64,000 bases of DNA from Pedobacter sp. (GTDB taxonomy: Bacteria > Bacteroidota > Bacteroidia > Sphingobacteriales > Sphingobacteriaceae). Numbering within the stretch: the stretch's first letter is position 1; the number at the start of each line of letters is the position of its first letter. Where the stretch lies: contig JAVHXV010000001.1 in the NCBI GenBank assembly GCA_031119475.1, positions 434,001 through 498,000 on the forward strand. Direction: 5' to 3'. This document shows, in pieces, positions 35,067 to 45,210 of this stretch. The translations under genes were made by a program, and so were the position numbers. Under the pieces are notes generated by a model, which did not search any database, was not told where the DNA came from, and was given only the letters and a program-made list of their open reading frames with translations.

Positions 35067-35631
35067 GCTAAATTTTTAAAAAGTTTAAAATTTTGACCAG
35101 CGGTATCTTGGCGAATCAAAAAGACTGACTAGGCTAAAGATAGGCTATTTTATGATAATATCCTATAGTAATAAGATAAAAACTTACACAAATTAACGTT
35201 TTTGATTGTTGAGTTTTGTATATACCCACCTAAGTGGTAACCAAAATATAAACCGACAAACTCTTTTTATATAAATTGTTTGTTCATTAATGAATTATGA
35301 AGCAGGGTGTACTTGAACAAAAATCGTTCGATTTAAAGCATGATTTCTTGCTTTCTTCAGCTCAAAAATGCTGGAGAAAACAAGCCCTATCTACGCTCGG
35401 TTCTGAGCTTGCGGACCTGCAAAAAAATGTAGCAAATCTCGCTGCAAAAATATGTGATTTTTTAAGTCCACTATTAGCCCTTACTTACTCCCTTACTGAT
35501 CTTAGAATGATGTCGATTTTGGCGACAGCTTTGCCTAACTGTTTAGACCGAAAATTTGGTTACAGACAAATGGCATTGGCAGTTAACAAGCGCGACTAAT
35601 TTTAAACGTTAAACGAAAGAAATTGAAAAAA
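35067..35631. promoter_or_regulatory. Divergent regulatory region of the PUL
   Basis: This region separates the AraC gene from the PUL. Around 35215-35245, TTTG is followed 19 bases later by TAAC, with the imperfect palindrome CCACCTAAGTGG (35226-35237) directly next to GGTAACC (35236-35242). These could be operator and promoter elements, but the -7 box does not match TAnnTTTG beyond TA. The only open frame is the weak one at 35297-35599. Confidence 0.4.
35297..35599 (+). CDS. Doubtful open reading frame (100 aa)
   Basis: An ATG-initiated frame of 100 residues, MKQGVLEQKSFDLKHDFLLS and onward, with no recognisable domain. Codon use looks less biased than in the neighbours (rare Leu/Ile codons such as CTC and ATA). 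It could be part of a long 5' leader of the PUL mRNA rather than a gene. Confidence 0.25.
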   Translation: MKQGVLEQKSFDLKHDFLLSSAQKCWRKQALSTLGSELADLQKNVANLAAKICDFLSPLLALTYSLTDLRMMSILATALPNCLDRKFGYRQMALAVNKRD

Positions 35632-36312
35632 ATGAAAATGCGATTTTCAGGTGTCCTATTGCTCTTATTAATAAACGTTACAATGACGTTTGCGCAAAAT
35701 GCCGCAACAGATAAGGAGGCCTATCAAAAGACCATTACGCAACGTGCAGATAAGATTGTTGCCGTGCTGGGCATTACGGATGCAGCCAAGCTTGAAAAGA
35801 TTCGCAACGTGGTAAGGGATCAATATAGCGATCTGAATGACATTTATATGGTGAGGGATTCGAAGTCTAAGGAAATTAAGTCCAACACTGATGACAAGGC
35901 ACTAAAAGATACTGCCATGGCGAGATTGAATCGCGCAACAGACTTACAGTTAACCCAACTCCATGCCAAATACCTCAGAAAATTAAATGCCCAACTGAAT
36001 CCATCACAAGTGGAACAGGTAAAAGATGGGATGACCTATGGCGTGCTGCCTTTAACCTATAAAGCTTATCAGGAACAGATCCTGACTTTGAACGAAGGGC
36101 AAAAGAAACAGATACTTGTTTGGCTTACCGAAGCTCGGGAAAAAGCCATGGATGCAGAATCGTCGGAAAAAAAGCATGCCTGGTTTGGAAAATACAAGGG
36201 TAGGATCAATAATTACCTGTCGGCCCAAGGCTATGACCTTAAAAAAGAGGGGGCAGAGTGGGAAAAAAGAAGAAAAGAAGCTGCATCAGCTGATCAACAT
36301 TCAAAAAACTAA
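35632..36312 (+). CDS. DUF3826 protein, first copy
   Basis: The ATG at 35632 (or 35638) begins a protein of about 226 residues with a signal peptide (FSGVLLLLLINVTMTFAQ). The mature part is helical and matches DUF3826: ITQRADKIVAVLGITDAAKL, LNAQLNPSQVEQVKDGMTYG and LTYKAYQEQILTLNEGQKKQ. The family occurs almost only in Bacteroidetes pectin-type PULs and has no known activity. It is the first gene of the PUL operon, 12 bases before SusC, and has a paralogue at 59582. Confidence 0.85.
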   Translation: MKMRFSGVLLLLLINVTMTFAQNAATDKEAYQKTITQRADKIVAVLGITDAAKLEKIRNVVRDQYSDLNDIYMVRDSKSKEIKSNTDDKALKDTAMARLNRATDLQLTQLHAKYLRKLNAQLNPSQVEQVKDGMTYGVLPLTYKAYQEQILTLNEGQKKQILVWLTEAREKAMDAESSEKKHAWFGKYKGRINNYLSAQGYDLKKEGAEWEKRRKEAASADQHSKN

Positions 36313-36324
36313 CCAAAAATAAAT

Positions 36325-39300
36325 ATGAAATCAAAACTTTTACACAAATTTTCGTTGTCCCTGCTGCTGATGCTGCTGGCGGGTACGACTTTATTTGCCC
36401 AGGTGCGAAAGGTAACCGGAAAGGTTACCGAGGTCGACGGTTCGCCTATTCCTGGCGTTAACGTAAGTCTCAAAGGTGTGCCTAGCAATGTATCGACAAA
36501 TGCTGAAGGGGTTTACACCATCCAGGTTAATTCTGATGCTGATGTGCTGGTATTTTCTTACATTGGTTATGTGAGACAACAAATCCCAGTAGGAAATCGC
36601 TCTACCATCAACGTGAGCATGTCTTCGGAGAGCAATACCCTGAACGATGTAGTAGTGGTGGGATATGGTACGCAAAAGAAAACTTCACTAACTGGAGCAA
36701 TTTCGCAGCCAGACCTGAAATTGGTAGAAGATATTCCTGCTTTGAACATTACAACCGCTCTAAAAGGTACCGTACCTGGTTTGAGCGTTTCGGGAGGTTC
36801 CCAACGTCCGGGGCAAGGTACAACGATCACGATCAGAAATCCCGTCGCCTATGCTAAAGATGGCGGTCAGGGTACCAATCCTTTGTTCGTTATTGATGAC
36901 ATCATCAGGACACAGGCAGATTTTGATCAATTGGATATCAGCGAAGTGGAAAGTGTTACGATTGTAAAAGATGCGGAGGCAGCTATTTTTGGTGTTCAGG
37001 GTGCGAATGGTGTCATCTTGGTGCGCACCAAAAAAGGAAGACCTGGTGCGCCTAGGTTTAGCCTGAGCAGCTCTTTGGGTATCTCATCGGCCACAACAAT
37101 GCCAAAAATGATGAATTCTACTCAGTTGGCTACTTTTAATAACGATTATACCAATGCCTCGGCCTATATCCAAACGGTTCCAGGCACTCCAGTAGATAAA
37201 TTCTATAACGCAGAAGGTTACCTGGTTACTGCCGGCGTTCCTGCCTCAACAAGAAATGCGGCCTGGTTTACGCCTGATGAGCTGGCATATTTTGCCAATA
37301 ACAGCCATGATTATTTTGGTGAGGCCTTTAACAACGCACACGTTTGGCGTACAGCGTTAAACATTAGCGGTGGTACAGATAAAGTGACCTATTTCATTGG
37401 AGGAGATTATGTAAATCAGGATTCGAACTTTGAAGGCATAAATTCCTATAAATATGGCCTACGTGCTTCTGTGGAAGCTAAACCGGCAAAAGGATTGACC
37501 GCTTCGTTGGCGCTGAATACCAACATCGGTTATTCAAGAAGTTATTGGTATAAATTGACCAGTACTTCTGAAAACTTGGACAATGATGCGGCCTCATTGC
37601 AGAACGTTCAGCCTTGGCAAGAATATTTCATCAACGGAAACCCTGTGGTAATCGGTGGTAGCAACAATGGAGGTAACGACAACATCAACTTCTTCCAGAT
37701 CCAAAAATCTAACAACTACACCGGTGGTACCAGTACATCAACCAACATCTTAGGTAAGATCACTTATGAGATTCCTGGTATTCCTGGCTTGAGCGCTACG
37801 GCGTCAATGAATAAAAACCTGAATGGTGCAAACAACAAGCAGTTCGGTACATCGTTTGTGTACTATAAATACAATGGCCTTGGTGCGAACAACCACATTC
37901 CAGGAGGAACACTAGCAGGTACTTTTACGGTACTCAATGGTGATAAGGTGCGTTTGGTACCAACCTTTGCCGATTCATATCAATTTGATGGTGGTTTAAA
38001 TTATAGCCGTAGTTTCGGAAAACACAACGTTTCTGCGATTGCCCTATTTGAGCAGCGCGAATCATATAGCGAAGGCGTAGCCGCAGAAGCCACAGGTGTG
38101 GTAGTGGGTGCGCTGGACTATCAGACGTTTACCACATCGACCAACAGCTCTAACCAATCGGGACAATTGTCGCAGGCAGGTTACCAGGCCTTCATCAATC
38201 GCGTGAACTACGATTATGATGGTAAATATATTGCCCAATTGATCTTCCGCGCTGATGGAAGCTCAAGGTTTGCGCCAGGAAATAACTGGGGCTATTTCCC
38301 AGCAGCTTCGGTAGCATGGGTAGCGTCGAGAGAAAACTTCTTCGCCAACCATGTGAAATGGATGGACCAGTTAAAATTCCGTTTCTCTATCGGCCTTTCG
38401 GGTGTTGACAATACAAAAGCATACCAATACCTGGCCAACTACAATCTAGGTACAGGTAGTTCTGGTGGTGCTGTTTTTGGTGAGGGCGACAGAAGCATTG
38501 CGATCAAGCCAAACTTGGCCATTCCTAACAGGGACGTGAAGTGGAACGAAGAGCTTAAAACCAATTATGGTGTGGAAATGGCTTTCTTGAAAAACCGTTT
38601 GATGTTCTCTGCCGATTATTATAAAAACTTTGGAAGAAATATCCTGACCACCCTTAACTCTTCGGTTCCGGCAACAATTGGTGCCACAACGCCAACCGAG
38701 AACTTTAACGACGTAAACACTTTCGGATACGAACTGGCATTGACATGGAAAGACCGTGTAGGCGACTTTAACTATAGCTTTACTCCGTTCTATACTTGGA
38801 TGGATAACAAAGCACTTAAAGTTGACCAGGCTGCGGCAATCGTAGGTACCATTCAGGATGTAACCGGAGGATCTACCGATAAAGGAGTTTTTGGTTATAA
38901 ATCCTTAGGCCTAATCAGGACACAGGAAGAAGCGAATGCAATCATCGCACAGCGTGCTACTGCAGCAGGAGGTGCCAATAATGTGAAGATCTTAGGCCAG
39001 CCTTTACAGCCAGGTATGATCAATTATGAGGATGTAAATGGCGATGGTGTAATCAGTACCGATAACTTGGACCAATATTACATCAAAGACAGACAGGGCA
39101 ACCACAATAGCTTGGGCCTGAACTTCAGTGTTGGATACAAAGGATTTAACCTGAACGTAATTACTGGCATGTCTTGGGGCGGTTGGACTTCCATCGACGG
39201 ATTGAAACCTGCCAACCAATCGAGTGCCGGAACTGGAGCTTCGATCTATGATAACAGGCCGATCTATTGGACAGACCACTGGACCAAAGAGAATACTGGT

Positions 39301-39585
39301 GCAAAATATCCAAATCCTTTCTTCAGGTCAAACTTTGAGGTTACTTCTGATTTTTGGTTGGTTAGCGCAAGAAGTTTCAACATCACCAGCTTAAACTTGA
39401 GCTACAATATCCCTGGAAATGTGATCAGGAGATTGGGCATGTCGAGTGCAAGGATTTATGCCGTGGCAACCAACCCAATCCAATTCATCAATCCTTTCCC
39501 AGAAGGGTATAGGGATCTTCAAACCTCTTTATATACATATCCAACGCTGAAAACTTGGTCATTTGGTCTTAACGTAGGATTTTAA
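36325..39585 (+). CDS. SusC/RagA family TonB-linked outer-membrane transporter
   Basis: The 1086-residue protein has a signal peptide (LLHKFSLSLLLMLLAGTTLFAQ), a carboxypeptidase-regulatory-like domain (VTGKVTEVDGSPIPGVNVSL), the TonB box region LNDVVVVGYGTQKKTSLTGA, a plug (PLFVIDDIIR, VTIVKDAEAAIFGVQGANGV) and a 22-strand-type barrel ending in LNVGF, with the usual terminal Phe. It imports oligosaccharides across the outer membrane with the SusD partner encoded 12 bases downstream. No STN domain, so it does not directly signal to an anti-sigma factor. Confidence 0.95.
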   Translation: MKSKLLHKFSLSLLLMLLAGTTLFAQVRKVTGKVTEVDGSPIPGVNVSLKGVPSNVSTNAEGVYTIQVNSDADVLVFSYIGYVRQQIPVGNRSTINVSMSSESNTLNDVVVVGYGTQKKTSLTGAISQPDLKLVEDIPALNITTALKGTVPGLSVSGGSQRPGQGTTITIRNPVAYAKDGGQGTNPLFVIDDIIRTQADFDQLDISEVESVTIVKDAEAAIFGVQGANGVILVRTKKGRPGAPRFSLSSSLGISSATTMPKMMNSTQLATFNNDYTNASAYIQTVPGTPVDKFYNAEGYLVTAGVPASTRNAAWFTPDELAYFANNSHDYFGEAFNNAHVWRTALNISGGTDKVTYFIGGDYVNQDSNFEGINSYKYGLRASVEAKPAKGLTASLALNTNIGYSRSYWYKLTSTSENLDNDAASLQNVQPWQEYFINGNPVVIGGSNNGGNDNINFFQIQKSNNYTGGTSTSTNILGKITYEIPGIPGLSATASMNKNLNGANNKQFGTSFVYYKYNGLGANNHIPGGTLAGTFTVLNGDKVRLVPTFADSYQFDGGLNYSRSFGKHNVSAIALFEQRESYSEGVAAEATGVVVGALDYQTFTTSTNSSNQSGQLSQAGYQAFINRVNYDYDGKYIAQLIFRADGSSRFAPGNNWGYFPAASVAWVASRENFFANHVKWMDQLKFRFSIGLSGVDNTKAYQYLANYNLGTGSSGGAVFGEGDRSIAIKPNLAIPNRDVKWNEELKTNYGVEMAFLKNRLMFSADYYKNFGRNILTTLNSSVPATIGATTPTENFNDVNTFGYELALTWKDRVGDFNYSFTPFYTWMDNKALKVDQAAAIVGTIQDVTGGSTDKGVFGYKSLGLIRTQEEANAIIAQRATAAGGANNVKILGQPLQPGMINYEDVNGDGVISTDNLDQYYIKDRQGNHNSLGLNFSVGYKGFNLNVITGMSWGGWTSIDGLKPANQSSAGTGASIYDNRPIYWTDHWTKENTGAKYPNPFFRSNFEVTSDFWLVSARSFNITSLNLSYNIPGNVIRRLGMSSARIYAVATNPIQFINPFPEGYRDLQTSLYTYPTLKTWSFGLNVGF

Positions 39586-39597
39586 CAGTAAGCAATC

Positions 39598-41424
39598 ATG
39601 AAAAAAATATTTATCATATCAGCAGCTTGCGTAGGTGTTTTTGCCCTAAGTAACTGTAAGAAAGTTTTAGAGAAACAAGATATCAGTTCATTTACGGCGG
39701 GGCAGGTCTTTAACGATTCGACTACCGCAAAACTGAACATCGATTACGTGTATAGCCAGAACCAACCGGGATGGTTCGGATCTACAGGTGGTTCGATCCA
39801 CTCTGCAGGAACGTATAACCTGACCGAAGAGAGCCAGGGAAGTAATGTTTTTGTGCTGGGAACGGCTACAAAAGAAAGTGTAACCGATATCGGTACCTCC
39901 AACACCACCAATTCGGCCTATGGCAAAATTCGTGTTATCAATACATTCATCAGGGATATCAATGCCGGAACGCTTGATCAGGCCATTAAGCGCAGATTTG
40001 CTGCACAGGCTTATTTCTGGAGAGCTTTCCGTTATTTCGAACTCGTTAAATTGTACGGTGGTGTACCATTGGTGCTAACTCCATTAGATGCAGTTGGCGA
40101 CGAAGCCAAACAGGCTGCCTTGATGCCAAGGGCGAAAACAAGCGATGTGTTCGCGCAGATCAAGAGCGATTTGGATTCGTGCATCAAATACCTGCCTGGC
40201 AGATGGCCTAAAGCAGCAGATTATGGAAGGATCACTTCAGGAGCCGCCGCCGCCTTCAAAGGACGTGTGCTGTTGACCTATGCCAGTCCAGAATTTAATC
40301 CTGCGGCAATAGCCCAAAGATGGCAAGATGCTTATGATGTAAATAAATTGGCAGTAACCTTGCTTACGGCAAACGGTTATGGTCTGTATAATAAATATGA
40401 CTATACCATGTGGACTACCGACGGAGCAAACGAAGGCGGCATTCCTAAAAATCCTGAAGCTGTTTTGGCAACAGAATACAACAATGCAAGTTCTGATAAC
40501 GGCGCCAACAACAATACATACGACAATGGCGCTAGACCAAAATCGGTTAGCGGTGGTGGTTCGTACAATCCGAGCTATGAGATGAGCTTGGCCTATCCAA
40601 TGGCTGATGGAAAGCCTGCAACTGCAGCCAACGGTTATACTTTGGCCACTTTTTATAAAAACAGGGATCCAAGATTTTATGCAACCATTGCTTATAATGG
40701 TGGTACTTGGGGCAACGTAATGAACGGTTCAAGGTTATGGACTTACTACTATTATACCAATGCTGGTGGTACGACCAATAAATCTACCGAATCTACCGCA
40801 AGTAACACTGGCTTCTATCTGCGCAAAGGTGTAGATGAAACCAAAGGTTCTCCGGTTACCTTGGTGCCAACAGATTGGATCGAAATCCGTTATGCGGAAG
40901 TTTTGTTAAACCTTGCAGAATGTGCGGCAGAATTGAACAAGACCTTGGTTACGGATGAGGCATATGCTGGTTTGATCGCTGTTAGAAAAAGAGCAGGAAT
41001 TACTGCCGGTGCAGATAACCTATATGGATTGACAGCAGGCATGGGACGTGCGGCATTGATTGATGCGGTCATGTTGGAAAGACATATCGAATTGGCATTC
41101 GAAGGAAAAAGATTTTTTGACCTGAGAAGAAGGAAGTTATTGGAAACCCTGAACGGTACCAAGCGTAATGCCATTGTGATCCAGTTGAAAAATACGGCAA
41201 CGTCGAATGACTATATCCTGTTAACAAGGGAAGCATCAGCGGCAAGTTCATTGGATGCACTTTATGCAGCGAGTTTCAACGTCAGCTTAAAAGCTTTAGA
41301 TACCCAGAACATCAATTTCCAGACCGGAAATTATTTCTATGGCATTCCAACTGCAGCAATCAACAACAACTTGAATTTATTGCAGAACAATACATGGGGC
41401 GGAACATTCGATCCATTACAGTAA
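39598..41424 (+). CDS. SusD/RagB family glycan-binding lipoprotein
   Basis: The 608-residue protein has a lipoprotein signal with lipobox ALSNC near residue 19, then the SusD-like TPR helices (AQAYFWRAFRYFELVKLYGG, VPLVL) and the C-terminal RagB domain (IRYAEVLLNLAECAAELNKT, AFEGKRFFDLRRRKL). It sits on the outer leaflet over the SusC barrel and captures oligosaccharides. A terminator follows about 55 bases later, so SusC/SusD can be transcribed at a higher level than the enzymes downstream. Confidence 0.95.
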   Translation: MKKIFIISAACVGVFALSNCKKVLEKQDISSFTAGQVFNDSTTAKLNIDYVYSQNQPGWFGSTGGSIHSAGTYNLTEESQGSNVFVLGTATKESVTDIGTSNTTNSAYGKIRVINTFIRDINAGTLDQAIKRRFAAQAYFWRAFRYFELVKLYGGVPLVLTPLDAVGDEAKQAALMPRAKTSDVFAQIKSDLDSCIKYLPGRWPKAADYGRITSGAAAAFKGRVLLTYASPEFNPAAIAQRWQDAYDVNKLAVTLLTANGYGLYNKYDYTMWTTDGANEGGIPKNPEAVLATEYNNASSDNGANNNTYDNGARPKSVSGGGSYNPSYEMSLAYPMADGKPATAANGYTLATFYKNRDPRFYATIAYNGGTWGNVMNGSRLWTYYYYTNAGGTTNKSTESTASNTGFYLRKGVDETKGSPVTLVPTDWIEIRYAEVLLNLAECAAELNKTLVTDEAYAGLIAVRKRAGITAGADNLYGLTAGMGRAALIDAVMLERHIELAFEGKRFFDLRRRKLLETLNGTKRNAIVIQLKNTATSNDYILLTREASAASSLDALYAASFNVSLKALDTQNINFQTGNYFYGIPTAAINNNLNLLQNNTWGGTFDPLQ

Positions 41425-41479
41425 AGCTAAAAAGCTTCATACGGTAGCAATACTGGTATGCGTTTTAGTATATTTGGTT

Positions 41480-41506
41480 AAAGGGGCATGGATGTGCCCC
41501 TTTTTT
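41480..41506 (+). terminator. Terminator after SusD
   Basis: Stem AAGGGGCA (41481-41488) with TGCCCCTT (41495-41502) and a T-run to 41506. The rest of the 349-base gap 41425-41773 is A/T-rich with no gene seen, and probably holds a second promoter for the enzyme genes. Confidence 0.85.
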
Positions 41507-41773
41507 ATTGGGAAATGTTACATTTATATATGAATGAAATCCAATTAATTGTTTATCTTGCATTATCAAAGAAATAAAATGTATTTCCCAGGCTGCATAC
41601 CGATGATAAAATGGTATAGTCATTAGAAAAAATGATAGACAAAAACCTTGGCTGTTCATTTTAATTTTGATATTCAAACCCTTCTGACCAAAGTAAATGA
41701 ACAGGAAATGGCGAGTATTGGACCCAAGTCTTTTGGCTCCTTGAGTATTGCATTTCCATTTTGAACTGACCAA

Positions 41774-43429
41774 ATGAAAAAGAAATTTTCAAGCTTATTC
41801 TGCTGCATCCTGATGGTGGCAGCCACAAACTTCGCTTTTGCACAGTATCCTAATATTCCGGCCGATATCAAGAAAGCTTCTGACGACATGATGAAGGAGG
41901 CAACCCGGCAATCGGACATTGCATGGGAAAAAGCAAAACTGATCATTGAAAAAGAGGCAAAACAGGGAAAGCCTTACGTGCCGTGGGCGCACCGCCCGAC
42001 AGATCTTCCGCAATCTTCGTTATTGGCCTTTCCGGGCGCAGAAGGTGGTGGCGCCTATAGTTTTGGTGGCCGCGGTGGAAAGGTAATTGTGGTCAAAAAC
42101 CTGAACGATAGTGGTCCTGGCTCTCTCCGCGAGGCCTGTGAGCAAGGTGGGGCCAGAACGATTGTATTCAATGTGGCAGGCATCATCAGGCTAAAGACCC
42201 CTTTGATCATCCGTGCCCCTTACATCACTATTGCAGGCCAAACCGCACCTGGCGATGGCATCTGCGTGGCAGGAGAGTCGGTCTGGATCAATACGCATGA
42301 TGTGATTGTCCGCTTTATGCGTTTTAGAAGAGGGGAGACTTATGTTGGTCGAAGGGACGATGCCATTGGCGGCAATCCTGTCGGCAACATCATGATCGAC
42401 CATGTTTCCGCTAGCTGGGGACTTGATGAGAACATGTCCATGTATCGCCACATGTACAACGATAGCACTGGAAAAATCGAAGATAAATTTCCTACCGTAA
42501 ATATCACCATCCAGAATTCGATCTTCTCCGAAGCGCTTGATACCTGGAACCATGCATTTGGCAGTACCTTGGGCGGCGAGAATTGTACCTTTATGAGAAA
42601 TCTATGGGCAGATAACGGGGCAAGAAACCCTTCGATAGGATGGAATGGGGTATTTAACTTCGCCAATAATGTAATCTTCAACTGGAATAACCGCTCTACT
42701 GATGGCGGAGATTATACCGCTCTTTACAACATCATCAATAACTACTACAAGCCAGGTCCGGTTACCAATCTTAAAGATCCCATCAGCTATCGCATCCTAA
42801 AACCAGAATCGGGCAGGAGCAAGCTGCCATATGTTGTTTTCGGTCGTGCCTATGTGAAGGGAAATATTATTGAAGGAAACGAAAAGGTAACCAAAGACAA
42901 TTGGAACGGAGGTGTCCAACTGGAAGATAAAAAGGGAGAACTCATGACTTTTGAGCAGGCCAAACCTTATTTTGCCGCCATGCGCGCCGATCAGGCCTTT
43001 CCAATGGCAAAGATTACCATTTTACCTACTTTGCAGGCACACAAATATGTATTGGCCAATGTTGGTGCAACACTACCTAGGCGTGATGCAGTAGATACCA
43101 GGGTGCTTGAACAGGTTAAAACGGGCAAGATCAAATACATAGATGGCGTACCGCTGCCAGAAAAAGACTTCGAACACCGTCGTTTGCCAAAGGATTCGTA
43201 TAAAATGGGAATTATTACCGATATCAACCAGATTGGCGGCTATCCGGAGTACAAGGGCACCCCGTACGTAGATACAGATAATGATGGCATGCCTGATACT
43301 TACGAAATCAAAAATGGCCTTAATCCCAAAGATGCATCGGATGCTACAAAAGTTGCAAAAAATCTATACACCAATATTGAGAATTACCTGAATAGCGTAG
43401 TTCCAATCAGTACTGTTAAGCCTAATTAA
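41774..43429 (+). CDS. Secreted pectate lyase, first tandem copy
   Basis: The 551-residue protein has a signal peptide (FSSLFCCILMVAATNFAFAQ), about 50 helical residues, then a parallel beta-helix of the PL1 type: FPGAEGGGAYSFGGRGGKVI, GPGSLREACEQGG, TIAGQTAPGDGICVAGESVW and IMIDHVSASWGLDENMSMY. The C-terminus holds a Ca-binding TSP3-like loop, DTDNDGMPDTYEIKNGLNP. PL1 enzymes cleave polygalacturonate by beta-elimination using Ca2+. The stop is one base before the second copy. Exact cleavage specificity is not visible. Confidence 0.9.
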   Translation: MKKKFSSLFCCILMVAATNFAFAQYPNIPADIKKASDDMMKEATRQSDIAWEKAKLIIEKEAKQGKPYVPWAHRPTDLPQSSLLAFPGAEGGGAYSFGGRGGKVIVVKNLNDSGPGSLREACEQGGARTIVFNVAGIIRLKTPLIIRAPYITIAGQTAPGDGICVAGESVWINTHDVIVRFMRFRRGETYVGRRDDAIGGNPVGNIMIDHVSASWGLDENMSMYRHMYNDSTGKIEDKFPTVNITIQNSIFSEALDTWNHAFGSTLGGENCTFMRNLWADNGARNPSIGWNGVFNFANNVIFNWNNRSTDGGDYTALYNIINNYYKPGPVTNLKDPISYRILKPESGRSKLPYVVFGRAYVKGNIIEGNEKVTKDNWNGGVQLEDKKGELMTFEQAKPYFAAMRADQAFPMAKITILPTLQAHKYVLANVGATLPRRDAVDTRVLEQVKTGKIKYIDGVPLPEKDFEHRRLPKDSYKMGIITDINQIGGYPEYKGTPYVDTDNDGMPDTYEIKNGLNPKDASDATKVAKNLYTNIENYLNSVVPISTVKPN

Positions 43430-43430
43430 A

Positions 43431-45056
43431 ATGAGAAGATTGCTTTTTACATTAGCTGCCGCTGGAATTTTTGCGTCTGCAGCACATGCACAATATCCGG
43501 TTATTCCTGAGGCCATGGAAAAAAAGGCGGATTCAATCTTAAAGGAAATCGAAAAACGCTCTGAACTTCAATTCGAAAAAGTAAAGGACAAGGTTAACCT
43601 GGATGCCAAAAATGGCAAACCTTATATTCCTTGGGCCGCAAAGCCGAGTGACCTGCCGCAGGCAAAACTATTGGCTTTTCCGGGTGCCGAAGGTGGTGGT
43701 GCCTATGCATTTGGAGGCAGGGGTGGAAAAGTGATCGTTGTGACCAGCTTGGCTGATTCTGGCCCTGGAAGCCTTCGTGCAGCCTGTGAAGAGGGTGGTG
43801 CAAGGATTGTAGTTTTCAATGTGGCCGGGATCATTAGGCTGAAGACCCCATTGATCATTAGGGCACCCTATATCACTATTGCCGGACAAAGTGCACCTGG
43901 CGATGGCGTTTGCATAGCCGGCGAGTCGGTATGGATCAATACCCACGATGTAGTCATCAGGTTTATGCGGTTTAGGAGAGGGGAAACTGATGTAACCCGG
44001 AGAGATGATGCCATTGGAGGTAATCCAGTAGGCAATATCATGATCGACCATGTCTCTGCGAGCTGGGGACTAGATGAAAACATGTCGATTTATCGCCACG
44101 TCTATGATCCAAAAGATGGATCCAAACCTGAAAAATTGCCTACAGTTAATGTCACCATCCAGAATTCAATTTTCTCGGAAGCACTTGATACCTATAACCA
44201 TGCGTTTGGAAGCACAATTGGCGGACTGAACAGCACATTCATGCGTAATCTATGGGCATCGAACATTAGTCGTAATCCATCTGTTGGCATGTACGGCGAT
44301 TTCGGTTTTGTGAACAATGTTGTTTTCAACTGGTGGAACCGCAGTGCCGATGGGGGAGATAATGCCTCTTTCTATAGCTTCATCAACAACTATTACAAAC
44401 CAGGCCCGATAACTCCACCGGGGGAACCGATATCTTATCGAATCCTAAAGCCAGAATCGGGCCGCGATAAGAAATTTGCGCATGTATTTGGCAAAGCCTA
44501 CGTAACCGGAAATATCATTGAAGGAAATGAGCGCGTCACCAAAAACAATTGGGATGGCGGCATACAGCCAGAGACAAAGGGCGATCTCCAAAAATTGATC
44601 GACTCGATCCGTACAGACAAACCATTGCCGATGGCCAAAATTAGCCAAATCGATGCAAAAAGTGCCTATGCCTATGTATTGGCCAATGCAGGCAGTACCT
44701 TGCCTGTTAGAGATGAGGTAGACAAACGGGTGACCGAACAGGTAAAAACAGGCCAGATCAAATACATTGATGGTGGTAAAACTGGATTGGGAAAATCCTA
44801 CATTAAGCGCCGCCTGCCTGAAGATTCATACAAAAAAGGAATAATTTCTGATATTAGTCAGGTAGGAGGCTATCCAACTTACAGCGGAAAACCTTATCTT
44901 GATAAAGACCATGATGGGATTCCTGATGTGTGGGAAAGCAAACATGGCTTAAATCCAAAAGATTCCACAGATGCTGCCAAGATTTCGGGAAATGGATATG
45001 CCAACATTGAAAACTATCTCAATAGCCTGGTCGGAATTGATCAGGTTAGACCTTAG
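43431..45056 (+). CDS. Secreted pectate lyase, second tandem copy
   Basis: The 541-residue protein is a close paralogue of its neighbour over its full length, with signal peptide LLFTLAAAGIFASAAHAQ, FPGAEGGGAYAFGGRGGKVI, GPGSLRAACEEGG, TIAGQSAPGDGVCIAGESVW, IMIDHVSASWGLDENMSIY and the Ca-loop DKDHDGIPDVWESKHGLNP. Differences cluster in loops and in the middle (around residues 225-330), as expected for enzymes tuned to different pectin substitutions. A 150-base heptamer tract follows. Confidence 0.9.
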   Translation: MRRLLFTLAAAGIFASAAHAQYPVIPEAMEKKADSILKEIEKRSELQFEKVKDKVNLDAKNGKPYIPWAAKPSDLPQAKLLAFPGAEGGGAYAFGGRGGKVIVVTSLADSGPGSLRAACEEGGARIVVFNVAGIIRLKTPLIIRAPYITIAGQSAPGDGVCIAGESVWINTHDVVIRFMRFRRGETDVTRRDDAIGGNPVGNIMIDHVSASWGLDENMSIYRHVYDPKDGSKPEKLPTVNVTIQNSIFSEALDTYNHAFGSTIGGLNSTFMRNLWASNISRNPSVGMYGDFGFVNNVVFNWWNRSADGGDNASFYSFINNYYKPGPITPPGEPISYRILKPESGRDKKFAHVFGKAYVTGNIIEGNERVTKNNWDGGIQPETKGDLQKLIDSIRTDKPLPMAKISQIDAKSAYAYVLANAGSTLPVRDEVDKRVTEQVKTGQIKYIDGGKTGLGKSYIKRRLPEDSYKKGIISDISQVGGYPTYSGKPYLDKDHDGIPDVWESKHGLNPKDSTDAAKISGNGYANIENYLNSLVGIDQVRP

Positions 45057-45057
45057 C

Positions 45058-45162
45058 GACAAGAGAACAAAGAATAAAGAGCAAAGAATAAAGAGCAAAG
45101 ATTAAAGATTAAAGAGCAAAGATTAAAGAGCAAAGATGTTAGACATTGACCATCGACTATCA
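45058..45162. repeat. Fifteen-unit heptamer tract inside the PUL
   Basis: Uninterrupted heptamers from two bases after the pectate-lyase stop: GACAAGA, GAACAAA, GAATAAA, GAGCAAA, GAATAAA, GAGCAAA, GATTAAA, GATTAAA, GAGCAAA, GATTAAA, GAGCAAA, GATGTTA, GACATTG, ACCATCG, ACTATCA. Confidence 0.9.
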
Positions 45163-45210
45163 TGGGCTTTGAACTAGAAACTACCAATTAAGACCTAAAC
45201 AACATATGCT

